A stretch of 64,000 nucleotides of DNA from Kalaharituber pfeilii (Eukaryota > Ascomycota > Pezizomycetes > Pezizales > Pezizaceae), in the NCBI GenBank assembly GCA_015179045.1, contig WHUZ01000005.1, forward strand, positions 1,178,001-1,242,000. The letters are read 5' to 3'. Of the stretch, positions 49,217 to 61,169 are shown piece by piece (position 1 is the stretch's first letter; the number at the start of each line of letters is the position of its first letter). Under the pieces are notes generated by a model that searched no databases, was not told the origin of the DNA, and worked only from the letters and a program-made list of their open reading frames with translations. Position numbers and translations under genes: made by a program.

Positions 49217-50359
49217 TCAGAATCCCTCTACTTCTACTCCAAACCCGTTACCCGCATCTGCACCAACACTAACCCTGCTTCCCAGCCTCTCTCTGGAAAG
49301 CTTGACCAGCTCCTGACCAACAGCTAAATCCATTACACCAGTGCCAACACTTTTATACAGCACGTTATTCTTGCGATATTTTTCCCAGTCCCCGCTCTTC
49401 CACTCACTTCCAAGCTCATACAGTTCCAGAGGCTCGCCTTTCCTCTGTTGTGCGGCTATAATCTCCCCTGCCCCAACGAGACAGCCTTCTCGTGTATCAA
49501 CCATGATGCAGTTTCCAAAACCTCCCGGGGAGATAAGCAGGTCAGGATCTAACTCTTTCATGGCAGGTTTGTATGACCCTATGGCAGAAATGAAACGGGT
49601 TTTGGGCGGAGTTACGGGGACGAGGAGATGAGATGCTGGGAAAAGGGGATCGTGAGAGGGTGTACAGCAGAATATGGCGTCTGCAGTAGTTAGTAGAGCC
49701 TTGAGGCTTGGGGTATTGTTAGTGGTGCATTGGAGGTCTGGAACTGGAAATTTTGAAAGAGGGTTCGAGGCAAGCCAATTTGTTGTGGTGGTAATGAGAG
49801 ATTGGGCTCTTGGGAGAGTGCGGTTGATGATGGTGATTTTGGGAAGAGGGATGTCCGCGTGGTTGCAGAGGATGAGGAGAAGTCTTATAGTCCATTCGGC
49901 TTGAAGACCAGCACCAAAGATGAGGACTTCAGAGAGCGGTGGAGGGGCACATGAAGAACTGGATTGGGAAGGAAGAACATGTGGGAGGAAGCGGATACTG
50001 AATGGGATCATGCAGGCTAAGGCTGTGCGGAACCCAGTCACGGCTGAAGCATTAAGGACGGCATCGAGAGAGCCATCAGAGGAGAAGAGGAAAATGGAGC
50101 CCTTGGGAGAAGTGCGCTGGGATGAAGTAGGGGATGCCTCAAGGGAGAGTATCTTGATGGAAAAGGCAGAAGGAGTCGCGGTCGGCATGAGGAGCGTGGT
50201 AGTGCATGATGGGTGGGGGTGTTGTATGGCTTGGCGCGGTGGTTGGTTGATGGAGCTGTTCCCTAAAGCGAGAGCAAGAACGCTGAGGATGGAGAGGATG
50301 TCGCTGGATTTGAGGGATCCAAGAAGGGTCGAGACGTCGGAATTGGTGAGGACGAGCAT
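49217..50359 (-). CDS. Ornithine cyclodeaminase / mu-crystallin family protein
   Basis: Single-exon frame of 380 aa from ATG 50359. Family features: an N-terminal substrate half, a nucleotide-binding turn VLIFGAGLQAEWTIRLLL (about residues 143-160), ADAIFCCTPSHDPLF, FISAIGSYKPAMKELD, and the C-terminal KSVGTGVMDLAVGQELVK. The family includes ornithine cyclodeaminase (ornithine to proline plus ammonia), alanine dehydrogenase and ketimine reductases, all NAD(P)-dependent; the substrate here is unknown. The gene has no intron, unlike most neighbours. It is enclosed by repeats: a PIF/Harbinger element 140 bp downstream and a TIR element starting about 100 bp upstream of its ATG, which leaves little room for a native promoter. 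Confidence 0.9.
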   Translation of the reverse strand: MLVLTNSDVSTLLGSLKSSDILSILSVLALALGNSSINQPPRQAIQHPHPSCTTTLLMPTATPSAFSIKILSLEASPTSSQRTSPKGSIFLFSSDGSLDAVLNASAVTGFRTALACMIPFSIRFLPHVLPSQSSSSCAPPPLSEVLIFGAGLQAEWTIRLLLILCNHADIPLPKITIINRTLPRAQSLITTTTNWLASNPLSKFPVPDLQCTTNNTPSLKALLTTADAIFCCTPSHDPLFPASHLLVPVTPPKTRFISAIGSYKPAMKELDPDLLISPGGFGNCIMVDTREGCLVGAGEIIAAQQRKGEPLELYELGSEWKSGDWEKYRKNNVLYKSVGTGVMDLAVGQELVKLSRERLGSRVSVGADAGNGFGVEVEGF

Positions 50360-50462
50360 TTTTGGCGGGCAATTCGAAGGTTGCTGGGAGCTGTGAATGG
50401 AATGCCTACAGAACTCGCTACTAATGATTGCACTCTGAAGAGTTCATCCGACAACGCATATA

Positions 50463-51269
50463 TAGTCACTGTGCAAAAGACTTGGCGACCCCACCTTTCA
50501 TGGCACCTCAGAATGCATGCTTGCGCTGCTTCAAACACTCATATCTCCAGTACCAATAGCGCAATTGCGAGACTTGCACCTGCAGTTCTAGAGCTCTGCC
50601 CACAGTATCATGTAGCACAGAGAGAAGCCATCAATTGCTGCTGTCAATTTTCTAAAGCATTAATGAAAGAATAAAATTTATACTGCACAATAGTTTGGCT
50701 ATCCAAGATTTTTTGTCCCTAATAAACTCTATTATAAAAATACATACTGAGTCAATCCTATTTCATATTTTTAATATTTTTTCTAGGACATTATGAGTAC
50801 TGTGGAAAGCTATTAATTTTTACGTCCTAATTTTATGACTCAAAACGTCAATTCTGTATGGGAATTTGATAGTCTTAACATTTTCAAGGTTTGTGACTTT
50901 TGCTCTACAACCACAGAACTCTAACTGCTGTTTTACCGGTATTATCTATTATATGAAAAATAACCTTTATATATCTGATTATAATAATAGCAGTATAGTG
51001 CTCCAAAAGTAGTGGTTTTGTATATAGTCTCCAGTAATCAAGAGAGTTCTTGCAATACTACATCCTTGACTTTTGTGCTATAGTCTCTTCCTGCACTGTA
51101 GCATTTCAATAGCTAGTCTTGTAATATTCCATAGCCTATATATTATCACCTGTTGAAGTTATAGGTTAATCGGGCCACTGGTGGTCGAGATATTTCAATT
51201 TCTGTTCACATGGACCCTGTTTCTGCGTGCACTCAGATCACTTTCACCAAGACTCTTGCTCAGTGACTG
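50463..51269 (-). mobile_element. TA-flanked TIR element, copy 2 (inverted relative to copy 1)
   Basis: TIRs are YAGTCACTGWGCAARAGWCT plus TGGYGA; TA flanks both borders (50461-50462 and 51270-51271). Read on the minus strand it aligns block by block with 47165-47927. The 807-bp body has no intact frame, so it is likely a non-autonomous Tc1/mariner-type element. Confidence 0.78.
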
Positions 51270-51271
51270 TA

Positions 51272-53516
51272 TTACTTGGTATTTGTTGGGAATGATCGTT
51301 GTGCAGCATTGATATGCCGTGCATCGTTTTGTCATTGTACTCGAGTACTTGAGATCTACTTATATCTACTTCACCATGACAATCCACTGATATATGCGTT
51401 GAAGGATGATTACGGTCTGTCGTCATGCTATGAGAAAGCAGGTTTGTTTATATCGTTTTTCATGTTCTTCTTCAAACTAAGGAATTTTCGTTTTCACTGA
51501 TAGTTCTCTATATACTGAATGTCGCTTTGTGTCCTGTATCTATAGCAATGCAATAGGCGACGTGCCTAACTCAATAAGTGCAAATAATTTGTTCCCACCG
51601 TTCTTGCTCACATGAAATGACAGCTGACCGGGCTGTTAACCGGCTTACAATGCCGAACTCGGAGGAAAGCTATGCAGATAGTGTCGTAACCAGCTATGCA
51701 GGGAGTATGCATAATGATCGGTAACTAAGTGGTGGTAATGCCGTCTGTATGCAACATAGCATGCGTTTTCTAGATCGTCATAATTCTGCAGCAACATTCC
51801 TCTTCTTCCAATCCCTTGAATCCCATATTTCACTTTGCTTGTTACAAGCTATCATAACTAGTATAAATAATTCCGATGAGCTTTGATGAAGTCCGTTACG
51901 ATGACCGTCAGGATGTAGACAAATGGTAAGAGTATCGGTTAGTATATACTTAAAGTTTGGTCTCGCTGTGTCTAAGCGCAAGTTCTTCATGTTAATGCGA
52001 ACAGGGGATCCTATTCCCAACGGAGCCATTGACATCTTCCAGCCGAGGATACCTTGTTTCACGTTTCATGATTGTACTCTACGTACTGTATTTGATATCC
52101 TGGTCTTGCCCCTTGCACAACTAGTATCTCGAACTGTATTGGTGCTATTGAAACAAGCACTGCAGTGGTAATTGGCTCCTGCAAATGGTTACACACAATT
52201 GCAAGAGTATCTGAAACAGGCCACATCTAACATGTAGCATGTGTATGTAGACTCCACCTTTGATCTCCTGTATGAGATCCTACATATCCTACACCCACTC
52301 CTCGCGCATAATTAGGTAGAGCCCACGTTACTAACTGTAAGAGTACTCAATGGCTTTGTGTAAAATTGAATGAACTCTACCACAAGAACACGCTTCCTAG
52401 TACTAGTAAACGGACAATGGAAAAGGGAAGTACTTCTGAATCTGATGGCTGAAAAGGTTGGGGTGTATTGCTTAGACGATTTCGTTCCTGATCTTGTCCA
52501 GTCAGCCTTCGATAAACTAACTGCTCAGCTATAGAAAAGCTATGATAATGAATAGACTTACCGCTAGCTGAGTTGTTGAGTTTTTCTTGTCGTGCCTGCT
52601 TCTATAGCTACAGTACATAGCGCAGTTGTGCACCGCAGTTCAATTAGTGTGTGGGGCATGCAAGAACTGATCAGCAGTTATGCGTCCGTTTGACGTCAGG
52701 GACCTGTCTAGATAATCACAAGCATTTTAGTTACTAAATTTTCCAAAGAGAAGAGAAGGACTAGATTCTAGCGGGCCAGCTGTTACTTACGTGTTGCATG
52801 TCTGTTCATTCGTTGAATTGCAGGGTGTACTCCGTAGTGTAGTCTCGTAACCAGACGCTGACTAGGAGTAGTGGTGAAGTTTGAAGTGGGCGTTACCCCC
52901 ATTTATATGCAAAGTGGGGCGTTCTACATACTTGATGCTTGTGCTTGTGCTCGTGCCAGAGTCTGAAGATACTAGTAGTCATATAAAGTTTTGTACTTTT
53001 GGGCTTGAATACTATTTTGGCAAAGAATTAGTAAATTATCAATTTATTTGCCTTTAAATCTATATTAACATCTTTCAATGGTAAGAGGTAACCTCTATAC
53101 TATCTAGGGCTGTAGGCTTCAGCATGATTTTGGGTTGTCAATTGTAGTTCAAGAGAGCCCAAAGACTTACGATGGTGCAGATGCCAGACTGTCCAGAGTG
53201 GTTACTGCAGGCGATGGTGCCCAGATCTACCGCCTGCGTGCCCCACGTTACTCTGCAGCAGCAGCTGCTGCTGCGACCGTGCGGTGCGTTATCGGGGGTG
53301 CGATTATCGATAGCAGCGTCCCCAGCCAGCCTCGCTGCTGAGCAAGAAGCACCGCGCGGTCGCAGTGCGCATAGCCCCTCCCTCTCCGACACGAGCAGCT
53401 GCTCTAACCCCGTAACCGCTACAGCTGCTGCTGCCGCTGCCTCCGCCGCTGCCGCCGCCGCTGCCGCCTCTGCCTCTGCGCCTCTGCCTCTGCCTCTGCT
53501 GCCGCCTCCGCCTGTT

Positions 53517-53551
<35 letters not shown>

Positions 53552-54600
53552 CTCCCACCTCCTGCTGTTGCTGTCCAAGTGGCCCCGCCGTCGCCCCCTA
53601 CACACACTCCCCACTCCCCCGTGAGTGCACCTCTGCCCTGAGGCATTGCCTCGCCGATCCGCCTCCCCCCCCCCCCCCACCCAACCCACCCTCTCGCCCC
53701 AAGTACCGCCCCTCTCGCCGCCCCCTCCCCCCTCGGTCAGCTCTTCTTGATACTCCTCCGCCGCGAGGCTGCCATCGCCCGCACCACTGCTCTGGGACCC
53801 CCTCCCCTGGGACCTCCTCTCCTCAAAATCAAATGCTGTCCCCCTCTCGGCCCTAAAGGTTTCAAGCTGTTCAAGTTTTATGCACCCGGCCTCACCCTTG
53901 TGCCTCACACAACCCACACAACCTTGACTACTAGTTCTAACGACTCAGGGATAGTCAAACCTTGTCATAGACTAGGAAGTGCCGCATGCTACTCCCCAAT
54001 CTAGCCCCCCCCCCCCAGGAAGACGACAACCCATCTCCAAGGAGCAGCCACCGCCGCCCTTCACAACCAGCTGTTTTTGCTTCTCACTCTGAATCATTCA
54101 TTATCTAGTACATCTTGAGCACCAAAGGTGCACTGGGGCATCATAGGCCTTAGTTCAATTAGTTGCACAGTACTATACTGTAAGTCATACTCCTATACTG
54201 TACCGTGCTTCTTCAGCAGGGCGGAGGCTTAGTTATCCGATACCTGCATAAAATCACCAAACTCTCATCCATGATCCAGTCCGTTGTTTGAAAACATGTC
54301 CTGTTGATTTTCCCTGCTATAGTGCAAGTGTACATGTACCTCTGACTCCTTATGGGTCTCTCTCGAGCTCTGTCTCGACCCTCTGGTAACTCTCAAGAGC
54401 ATAACTAATGAAGAGTGTCACAGGTCTCACCGTGGTCAATCACGGTAAAGCTAGTGACTTCCACGCTTTCGGCCTGACTGTCGAAACCATTCCTAGAGCA
54501 AATATAGCCTCACAACCGCACAGCTTTTGAACAGATAAACCCAAAATTCGTTACTAGGACAGGAGTACTCACTGTTGCCTTGGCACTATTCACCTTCAAG
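51272..54600. other. Spacer with GC-rich low-complexity island
   Basis: 51272-53160 has no supported gene; the motif GTCGTAACCAG occurs at 51683-51693 and TAGTCTCGTAACCAG at 52840-52854. From 53170 to about 53860 the sequence is GC-rich with GCTGCC, CCTCTG and (TGTGCC)n arrays and C homopolymers at 53667 and 54006. The last 500 bases probably contain the promoter and 5' leader of the SAPS gene. Confidence 0.5.
53513..53551. repeat. Hexanucleotide repeat (CCTGTG)n
   Basis: About six copies of CCTGTG in the GC-rich island, next to degenerate GCTGCC and CCTCTG arrays. Confidence 0.85.
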
Positions 54601-57600
54601 ATGTTCTGGCGATTCGGCAGCTATGCAAATATCTCAACCATTGAGACTCTCCTTGATAAACCTGATGTGACTCTAGAAGAGCTTCTTGATGAAGCGGATC
54701 TACTTCAAGAGTTAAAACAGCACAATACGAAGCTCATCGAATTCTTAAGAGATGAAAATGTGCTTGGGCGGATGCTCGAATATGTAATAGACCCGAAGGC
54801 AACATATAATCATGAAGGCAGTAGTGATGATTTGGATGAACCATCCTTTGGAACCTTTGGAAGGGCTCAGTCACAATACCAGTCGCGGGAGACAGACGAA
54901 GCAAGGCGTTCACGCTTGTCATGCGAAATATTATCATCTGGAACATGGTCTCTGGCGGAAGCTTTGATGCAAAACCTTGACCACATGAGAATGTTTTGGT
55001 CATTTTTAGAGCGTGAACCTCCTCTCGACCCAGTTCAGGCTGCTTATTTCACGAAAGTGAATGAAACATTACTTGATAAGAAGACAGAGGAAATGATGGC
55101 CTTCTTCGTCAGCATTGAGAACATTGTTCCAACAATGCTAAAGCATGTAGAATGCCCCATGATTATGGACTTGCTGTTGAAAATCATAAGCATGGAAAAA
55201 GCCGAGAATGGTGCTGGCATTGTAGATGTATGATCCCCAATCAGTTGCATTCTCCCCATTATTGCCTAAGCAAATTAGGTGAATAGCTAACGATTGGAAT
55301 AGTGGCTCCAATCTCGACAATTAATACCTATGCTGCTTGCTTTCCTGTCTCCAAGATACTCACCTACCATACAAACTTCTACTGGTGACTTCTTGAAAGC
55401 AATCATAACAATTTCAGCAAATGCTTCACAACATGAGCAGTCCTGCATTGGACCAAATGATCTAACCCGTCAGCTAGTATCTGAACCATGTATTAAGTCA
55501 TTAATACAGGATATGCTCAAGGGAGGTAATCCACTCACTGTGGGAGTGGGCATCGTCATTGAAGTTATCCGGAAAAACAATTCAGATTATGATCCGGAGA
55601 ATCTTAGTGGGATTGAACAGCCTCCATCGGGAAGGGACCCAATTTATCTCGGTACATTACTTCGATTATTTGCAGCTCATGTACCGGATTTCATGGGACT
55701 TGTAATGAATCAAAATGACAGAGTTCAAAATCCTGATGGTACTTGGACTGAAAAGAAACGAGAATTGAAGGCAGCATATGGAGGCGTTATCGAACCTCTA
55801 GGGTTCAACAGATTCAAAACATGCGAACTGATGGCGGAGTTACTCCATTGCAGTAATATGGCACTTCTTAACGAAAAAGGCAGCGATCAATATGTGAAGG
55901 AGAGAGATAAGGAACGGGAGAGGTTGAAGGCTTTGCGAGAAAAAGCCAAAGAAGGACAGAAAGAAATGGGATATTCCCAGGATCTAGGAGGGTTCCGTTA
56001 TATGGGTGTAATGGGGGAGAAGGGACCATTAGAAGTTCAGAATGGAGATGATAATAGCAGCGAAGATACTAATGAGGATGATGGCTTTGAGGACGTTGGC
56101 GCAGAGGAACTACTTGTGGAAGAGGAAATACGGCCACTCAGAACTGGAGCAAGAGTGGAGGCTGAGGATGAAGATGTTGAATTACTTTCAGAGGATGAAC
56201 CTGAAGCAGTCCCTGTACCAACTGGCACAAAAGCCGAAAGTCCTCAGGCGAAGTTTTTTGGTGAACCGTCGTCTCCACCGAAGCAGCTGCTGAGCTCCCT
56301 TAAGCTGAAAAATACTCCAACTGTGGCAGTACCAACAGTCGAAATAACAGGTCCTACAGGCGAACAGGTACCCCCAGTATCACCTAAATCAACTCCTGAG
56401 TCCATTACAGAGGATCTTGCTAAGGTCACAATTAAGAATGAAGACAAATCCAAAGAGCTTCCCCCACTTCCCACCGATGTTGACTCTGCAAAAGCGGAGC
56501 CCTTTAAATCAGAAGGAAAGGCTACTGCATCTCAGGATATACAAGAGCGTTCTAGTAAGGGAGGGGAGGAATCTTCTGAGGACCGACAAGGGACAACTCA
56601 GGATCCCTCCCCTGCAAAGTCTTCCACATCGCCCTCTGAGAGCAAACCATCCTCTGCCGAAGGTGCAATGACAGTGTCTACAGTTGCTGCGAACCAATCT
56701 GGATCAACAAACCCTGGGACTCAGATTGCCTCTGTTGAGCGCCGAAATGCAGAACTCCCACCACTTCCAGCAGAAGCAAATGAGGGGGCTGATCCACAAC
56801 AGTCAAAATCTTTAATACCCACCCAAGCAGCAGCGGACGTCCCGCTTGTTAGCCCCTTCAGTGACCCAGCCGATATCGAAATAGGCCCAAAACAAGCATC
56901 ATCCGGCGTAGCAGATAGTATATCTGTGAACCCCGAATTCAAAGAATTTGTTGGTTTATTCGAGGCCGATTACGATGGTAACCCTGTTGTTGGTGACTAC
57001 CTGAAAATGCAGTTTGTCAAGCATCGTGTAGTCATCACAATTTTGGATTTCTTCTTCCGGTTTCCGTGGAACAATTTCTTACATAACGTTGTTTACGATG
57101 TTGTACAGCAGGTTTTTAATGGACCAATGGAGAGAGGATTTAACCGTACATTGGCCATTGATTTATTTGCCACTGGGAGAATTACAGAACGAATTATGGA
57201 AGGGCAACGCTTTTCGGACAAGACTCAAAGGGAAACTAGAATGCGAATGGGATATATGGGCCACCTTACGCTCATAGCTGAGGAGGTGGTCAAATTCACA
57301 AAAACATATCCCCCAGAAACACTGAGTCAAGTTGTCCTGGAGAAGGTTATGCATCCTGATTGGATTGACTATGTGGAAAATGTGCTTTCGGAAACCCGTG
57401 AAAGAGATAATGCCATGCTAGGCGGATTCAGGCCAGATCAGAGTTTAGGGCCTAGGTCTGGTGCATTTGGCTCCATAGGGGCCGTGCAAGGTTTGGGTGG
57501 TCTTGGTGGCCTAGGAGGTATTGGAGTTACAACTGGGGCTGGTATGGGTACTGAATTATCAGTGGCGGAGCTTGATACTATTGACCTTGCAAACGGAACT

Positions 57601-57981
57601 GGTGGTGTAGGGGCAGACGGGTCTGACTCTTTTGGTGCTGAGGGCTCGGTTGGATTGGGCGCCTCTTCTGGAACGGGTGGGAACGGCTTGGTAAGTGGGT
57701 TTGGTTCATCTAGCGATGAAGATGAAGATGACCTTGACCGGGATGAGGAGGATGAAGATGCGAGGCTGGGAAATATGGGCGGTATGGGGATGGGCAGCGG
57801 TAGTGGTATGAATATGGGTATTGGGAATTCTTCTGGTGATACGAGTAGTGGTGGAACTGCAGGGAATGACCAAGTGGGTGACCTTCCATTTGATGACGAT
57901 ATTGACCCCGAAATTGTGGACGAAGATTTGCTTGCAGAGTACCGTCCTGATTTCGAGGACAATGATCATGATCGATTTTGA
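54601..57981 (+). CDS. SAPS-domain protein, Sit4/PP6 phosphatase-associated
   Basis: Two exons, 54601-55227 and 55303-57981, give 1101 aa. The start is fixed by MFWRFGSYANISTIETLLDK, the usual N-terminus of the family. The SAPS region runs through LEELLDEADLLQELK, SLAEALMQN, MLKHVECPMIMDLLLKI, WLQSRQLIPMLLAFLSP and NRFKTCELMAELLHCSN. An acidic and Ser/Pro-rich insert of about 300 residues follows, then the second conserved part (EFKEFVGLFEADYDGNPVVG, FFFRFPWNNFLHNVVYDVVQ, MGYMGHLTLIAEEVVKF). The tail is Gly-rich then acidic (DEDEDDLDRDEEDED). Such proteins bind the catalytic subunit Sit4/PP6 and steer it in cell-cycle and TOR-linked signalling. S. pombe Ekc1 and yeast Sap155/185/190 belong here. 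Confidence 0.94.
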
Positions 57982-58388
57982 GACGTTTCATTATCATCAT
58001 TTATTTTTGCTCTAGTCCTCTTTGCTTTTGTTTTGCAGTTTTGTGGGAACTATTTGGCACTCAAAGCGGTATAAAAGAGTCTAGACCACTATGCCATGAG
58101 ACCCAGCGTCACTGGCATGTATATGATTGAGCAGTCACGCGGAGATAAAAATTGGGCTGTCTCCCAATCTAGAGAAACGCATACAGCTTTCTTGGAACGG
58201 TTTTGGGATGCTTTCTCGGGGTTACGGGCGGGTCTTGCATGTCATTCATGTGTTCATTACTATCAGGAGTTCGGGTCATTGATCCATTGGTGTTTTTTAT
58301 GTTCTTTCTCACTTCCTCTAGGGCTCTTTTTTTACTGACATTTTCTGTTTTCTCCTCCCTCTTAAACAATCTTTGTCCTCAACTACAG
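57982..58388. other. Gap between the SAPS gene and the next reading frame
   Basis: Should contain the 3' end of the SAPS transcript and the start of the next gene. An 80-codon ORF at 58096-58338 has no recognisable content and could not be joined by a convincing splice. Confidence 0.4.
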
Positions 58389-60142
58389 CTCCCCAATCCC
58401 TCCATGCCCATCACTCAGACCCATGTACAATCTCAACTGAGCCACTATCACAAGAACTAATACCACCCGAATACCACTATCACCACTCTCCAAGCTCAAG
58501 CTACCCTATTGCCCATCCACACCAGGTCGAAGGGATCTTAATAGCCAGGCTAACTCCAAATGTCGTGATTTGTAGTTCGTCAAGTTTCTCACTAGACACA
58601 TCAACAATGTTGACAATGCTACGTCTTCGGATGACGACGATGAAGATGAACTGGAGAACGATAGTGACGATGAAAGTACCAACACCTTTGTAACAATAGG
58701 CCGGGGCACGGATGCCAGTCTGATACCTGCACCACTGAATGTCCGGCGGAAGCAGGACAAGGACCTGGATGAGAAGGCTGGAGAGGGAAACTCTACGGAA
58801 AGGCAGAAGGATTCAAAGGTATGCCCCCTCTCATTTCTCCATTAAAGCACACTTTCCTCTTCCTGCACTTGACTACACCAATTCACTACACGAATTCACT
58901 GAACTTTTTTTTTCTCTCTCGTTCGTTTTCCTCCTTCGCTTACCACCATCGTATCCCCCCCTCCCCCCACCCTCCACCCATCCCTTCTGTCATCTCTCTA
59001 TCCACTTTTTTCTTTGTGACCACTTCCCAACCCGGCACCCACATGCTTCCATCCATATTTTTTTCCACAGAACCCATTATCTCAATCCACATCTACATGC
59101 ACACCGACAATTCTTCCCGACACCACGTTTCAACGTAAGAACAAGCTCGGACTCATGCTCAATTCTGCATCGTCGAATCCGCATTCGTCGAATTCGAGTA
59201 ATATAGTCTGATGGAGACCGTGGTGACCGGAAGAGAGATGATGGTGGCAACAAGGACGACAACGAGGACGGCAACGAGGACGGCAAGGACTACAGCGGAG
59301 GCGGCGGGAAAGGGAAGGAGGTGGTGGAGGAGGAGGCTATACGGGGGAAATGGAGGAAGGGGGTAGGTGGGGATGGGGCTGATGATGAAGGTGGGGGCGC
59401 TGGAAGTGGGAGCGGAATTGCGAGCAATGAGGCCAGTTTGCAATTGAGGATTATAACTGACGACGACGAATACGACGACGGCGACAACGACAATCTATGC
59501 AAGATTAGAAAAGCGAAATGCGAACGAGAGAGACGAAAGGGTAAGATTGCGAAGCTGGAAGCAAAGACGGAGAGGATCAGGAAGATGGTCGATGCAGATA
59601 TTGCATCTACGGCGGCTCGGGTGGGGCATGGGCGGGGTCGTCAGGGTAAGGCGAAGGAACAAGAGGAGAAAACAGATACAGAGGAGGATGAGGGTGAGGA
59701 AGAGCCGGAGGAAGTTCTTGTGAGGAGGAAAGAACAGGAAGAGTACGCGGAGCAGCTGATGGCGTTTGTTAGAGGCCGGTTGGGGATCTTTAGGAGGGAC
59801 CGCAGTAGATCACCCGGGAGGATGATAGGTGTGGGTGGCTCCGGAGGGAGTGCTGATGATGCTGCAGGTGTGAAAGAGGCTTCGGCAATGCTACTAGGAA
59901 GGCTGCAGAAGCAGTTTGGTGGAGGAGGCGCTGGCGCCAGTGGGATTGGGGGAGAGGGTGCACGGGGTAGACAGGCAGGAGAGGGGGAGGCTCAGTTGCT
60001 AAATGTTGATAAGAGGAGAAATAGCTCGTGGGAAGATCTGGCAGAGCTGGATGACGATGAGGTTGATAGTCTGAAGCCGTCGCCGACGTCGATACCATTA
60101 CCCCTCTCCCCGAGGCCTCCACAGGGGGAGTTCAAGCCATGA
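58389..60142 (+). CDS. Unrecognised acidic/basic low-complexity protein (5' end unresolved)
   Basis: A three-exon model holds frame: about 58389-58525, 58576-58818 and 59207-60142, all GT-AG. Content: PHQ|FVKFLTRHINNVDNATSSDD, an acidic run, FVTIGRGTDASLIPAPLNVR, then Gly/Asp-rich, a basic coiled segment (KCERERRKGKIAKLEAKTER), an acidic run, EEYAEQLMAFVRGRLGIFRR, and a Gly-rich tail ending SIPLPLSPRPPQGEFKP. No family is recognised. The first exon opens after a plausible acceptor at 58387-58388 and I find no ATG in frame behind it, so an upstream exon is missing from the model. The 388-nt second intron is long for this region and may hide another exon. Confidence 0.5.
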
Positions 60143-61169
60143 CAGCGAGGGCAATCTACGCATCTTGTAGCTCTCATCCGTCATCTCTCCTATCTCCTCT
60201 CACTCCCTCTCCTACTATCCCCAGCCCTATGTTTATATACTTCCTCATGTTTTTCTACGCATACTTACATTTATTTACGTGCAAAATAGAATTTCCACTC
60301 ATCAACGTCCTCTTGCGTTTGTGCTTACTGAGTGTTCTATCACGTGTGTCAAATTAATCTACTGTGATACTGGTACTCTACATTTAAAAACTGCACAAAA
60401 TGTCTCGGTACCCACTCCCGAGTCCGGCAACAGTCCCGGTCCCAGTTCCAGTTTTACTTGGCAGCTATGATACCCGGCCGGGATCACCTTGTTGCTGTAG
60501 TCCGCTACCAGCATTTGCCATGCAATAACACGCGTTGGTGAACATTCCGTGGGCTGCCGTCCGATAACCATGCCCCTGGCCGGCCCCCCATGAGAAAGGT
60601 TACTGCATGCAACCAGGTCACTGACCCCTTCGCACAGCCCCCACCTTTTCTTGCGATACTGCATGACTTCATTGCTGGGCAACGAATTCCTTGGTCCGGG
60701 GGTGTAAACTTTGAGGCTATTCAGCCCAAATGAAGCTGTAGGTGAGAAGTTAGCTGTATATGATAGGGTACGGCAACCGAACAATTGAGACTTTAAACTC
60801 CCACCGGGGAGCAAAGTGGGGAGGGGAAGGAAGAGAAGGGGTTGGGGTTTGGTGGGGGGAGGGCAAAACGAATGCATGCATCGAAGCTAGAAAAAACAAC
60901 ATATCGTTTGGTAGTACAAAGTTTTTTTTTTTTTCCCTTTACTCTGCTGTAGAGGCCGGGTGATTTCACGTTTGTCACGTGCATGCCTGCTGGCGAGCGG
61001 GTGAATCAAATCAAGATTTAAGCAAAAATGTTTAGGAGTGAAACCTCTTAGTAAAAGATTACACATATATACATAACTTACCGGTAGGACAAAAAAAGCA
61101 ACATCACTATGGACTGGGGAGAGGAGCAGGCTCGTCAACCAGAACCCTATTCTTCTTAAGGGTATGTAT
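60143..61169. other. Intergenic spacer with no supported gene
   Basis: 3' flank of the preceding gene, then moderately GC-rich sequence. A 172-codon minus-strand ORF (60359-60877) is present but has no recognisable domain and biased Pro/Ser/Leu content, so it is not called. Confidence 0.5.

Noticed and set aside
51778..52062. 94-codon minus-strand ORF with fairly protein-like sequence
   Set aside because: Short, unrecognised and not extendable by clear splice sites; possibly a gene relic but not supportable.
53138..53917. 259-codon minus-strand ORF, Gly/Ala-rich
   Set aside because: Arises from GC-rich tandem repeats (open on both strands), no recognisable domain.
60359..60877. 172-codon minus-strand ORF
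   Set aside because: No recognisable motif, composition bias and no supporting neighbour or splice; could be chance.
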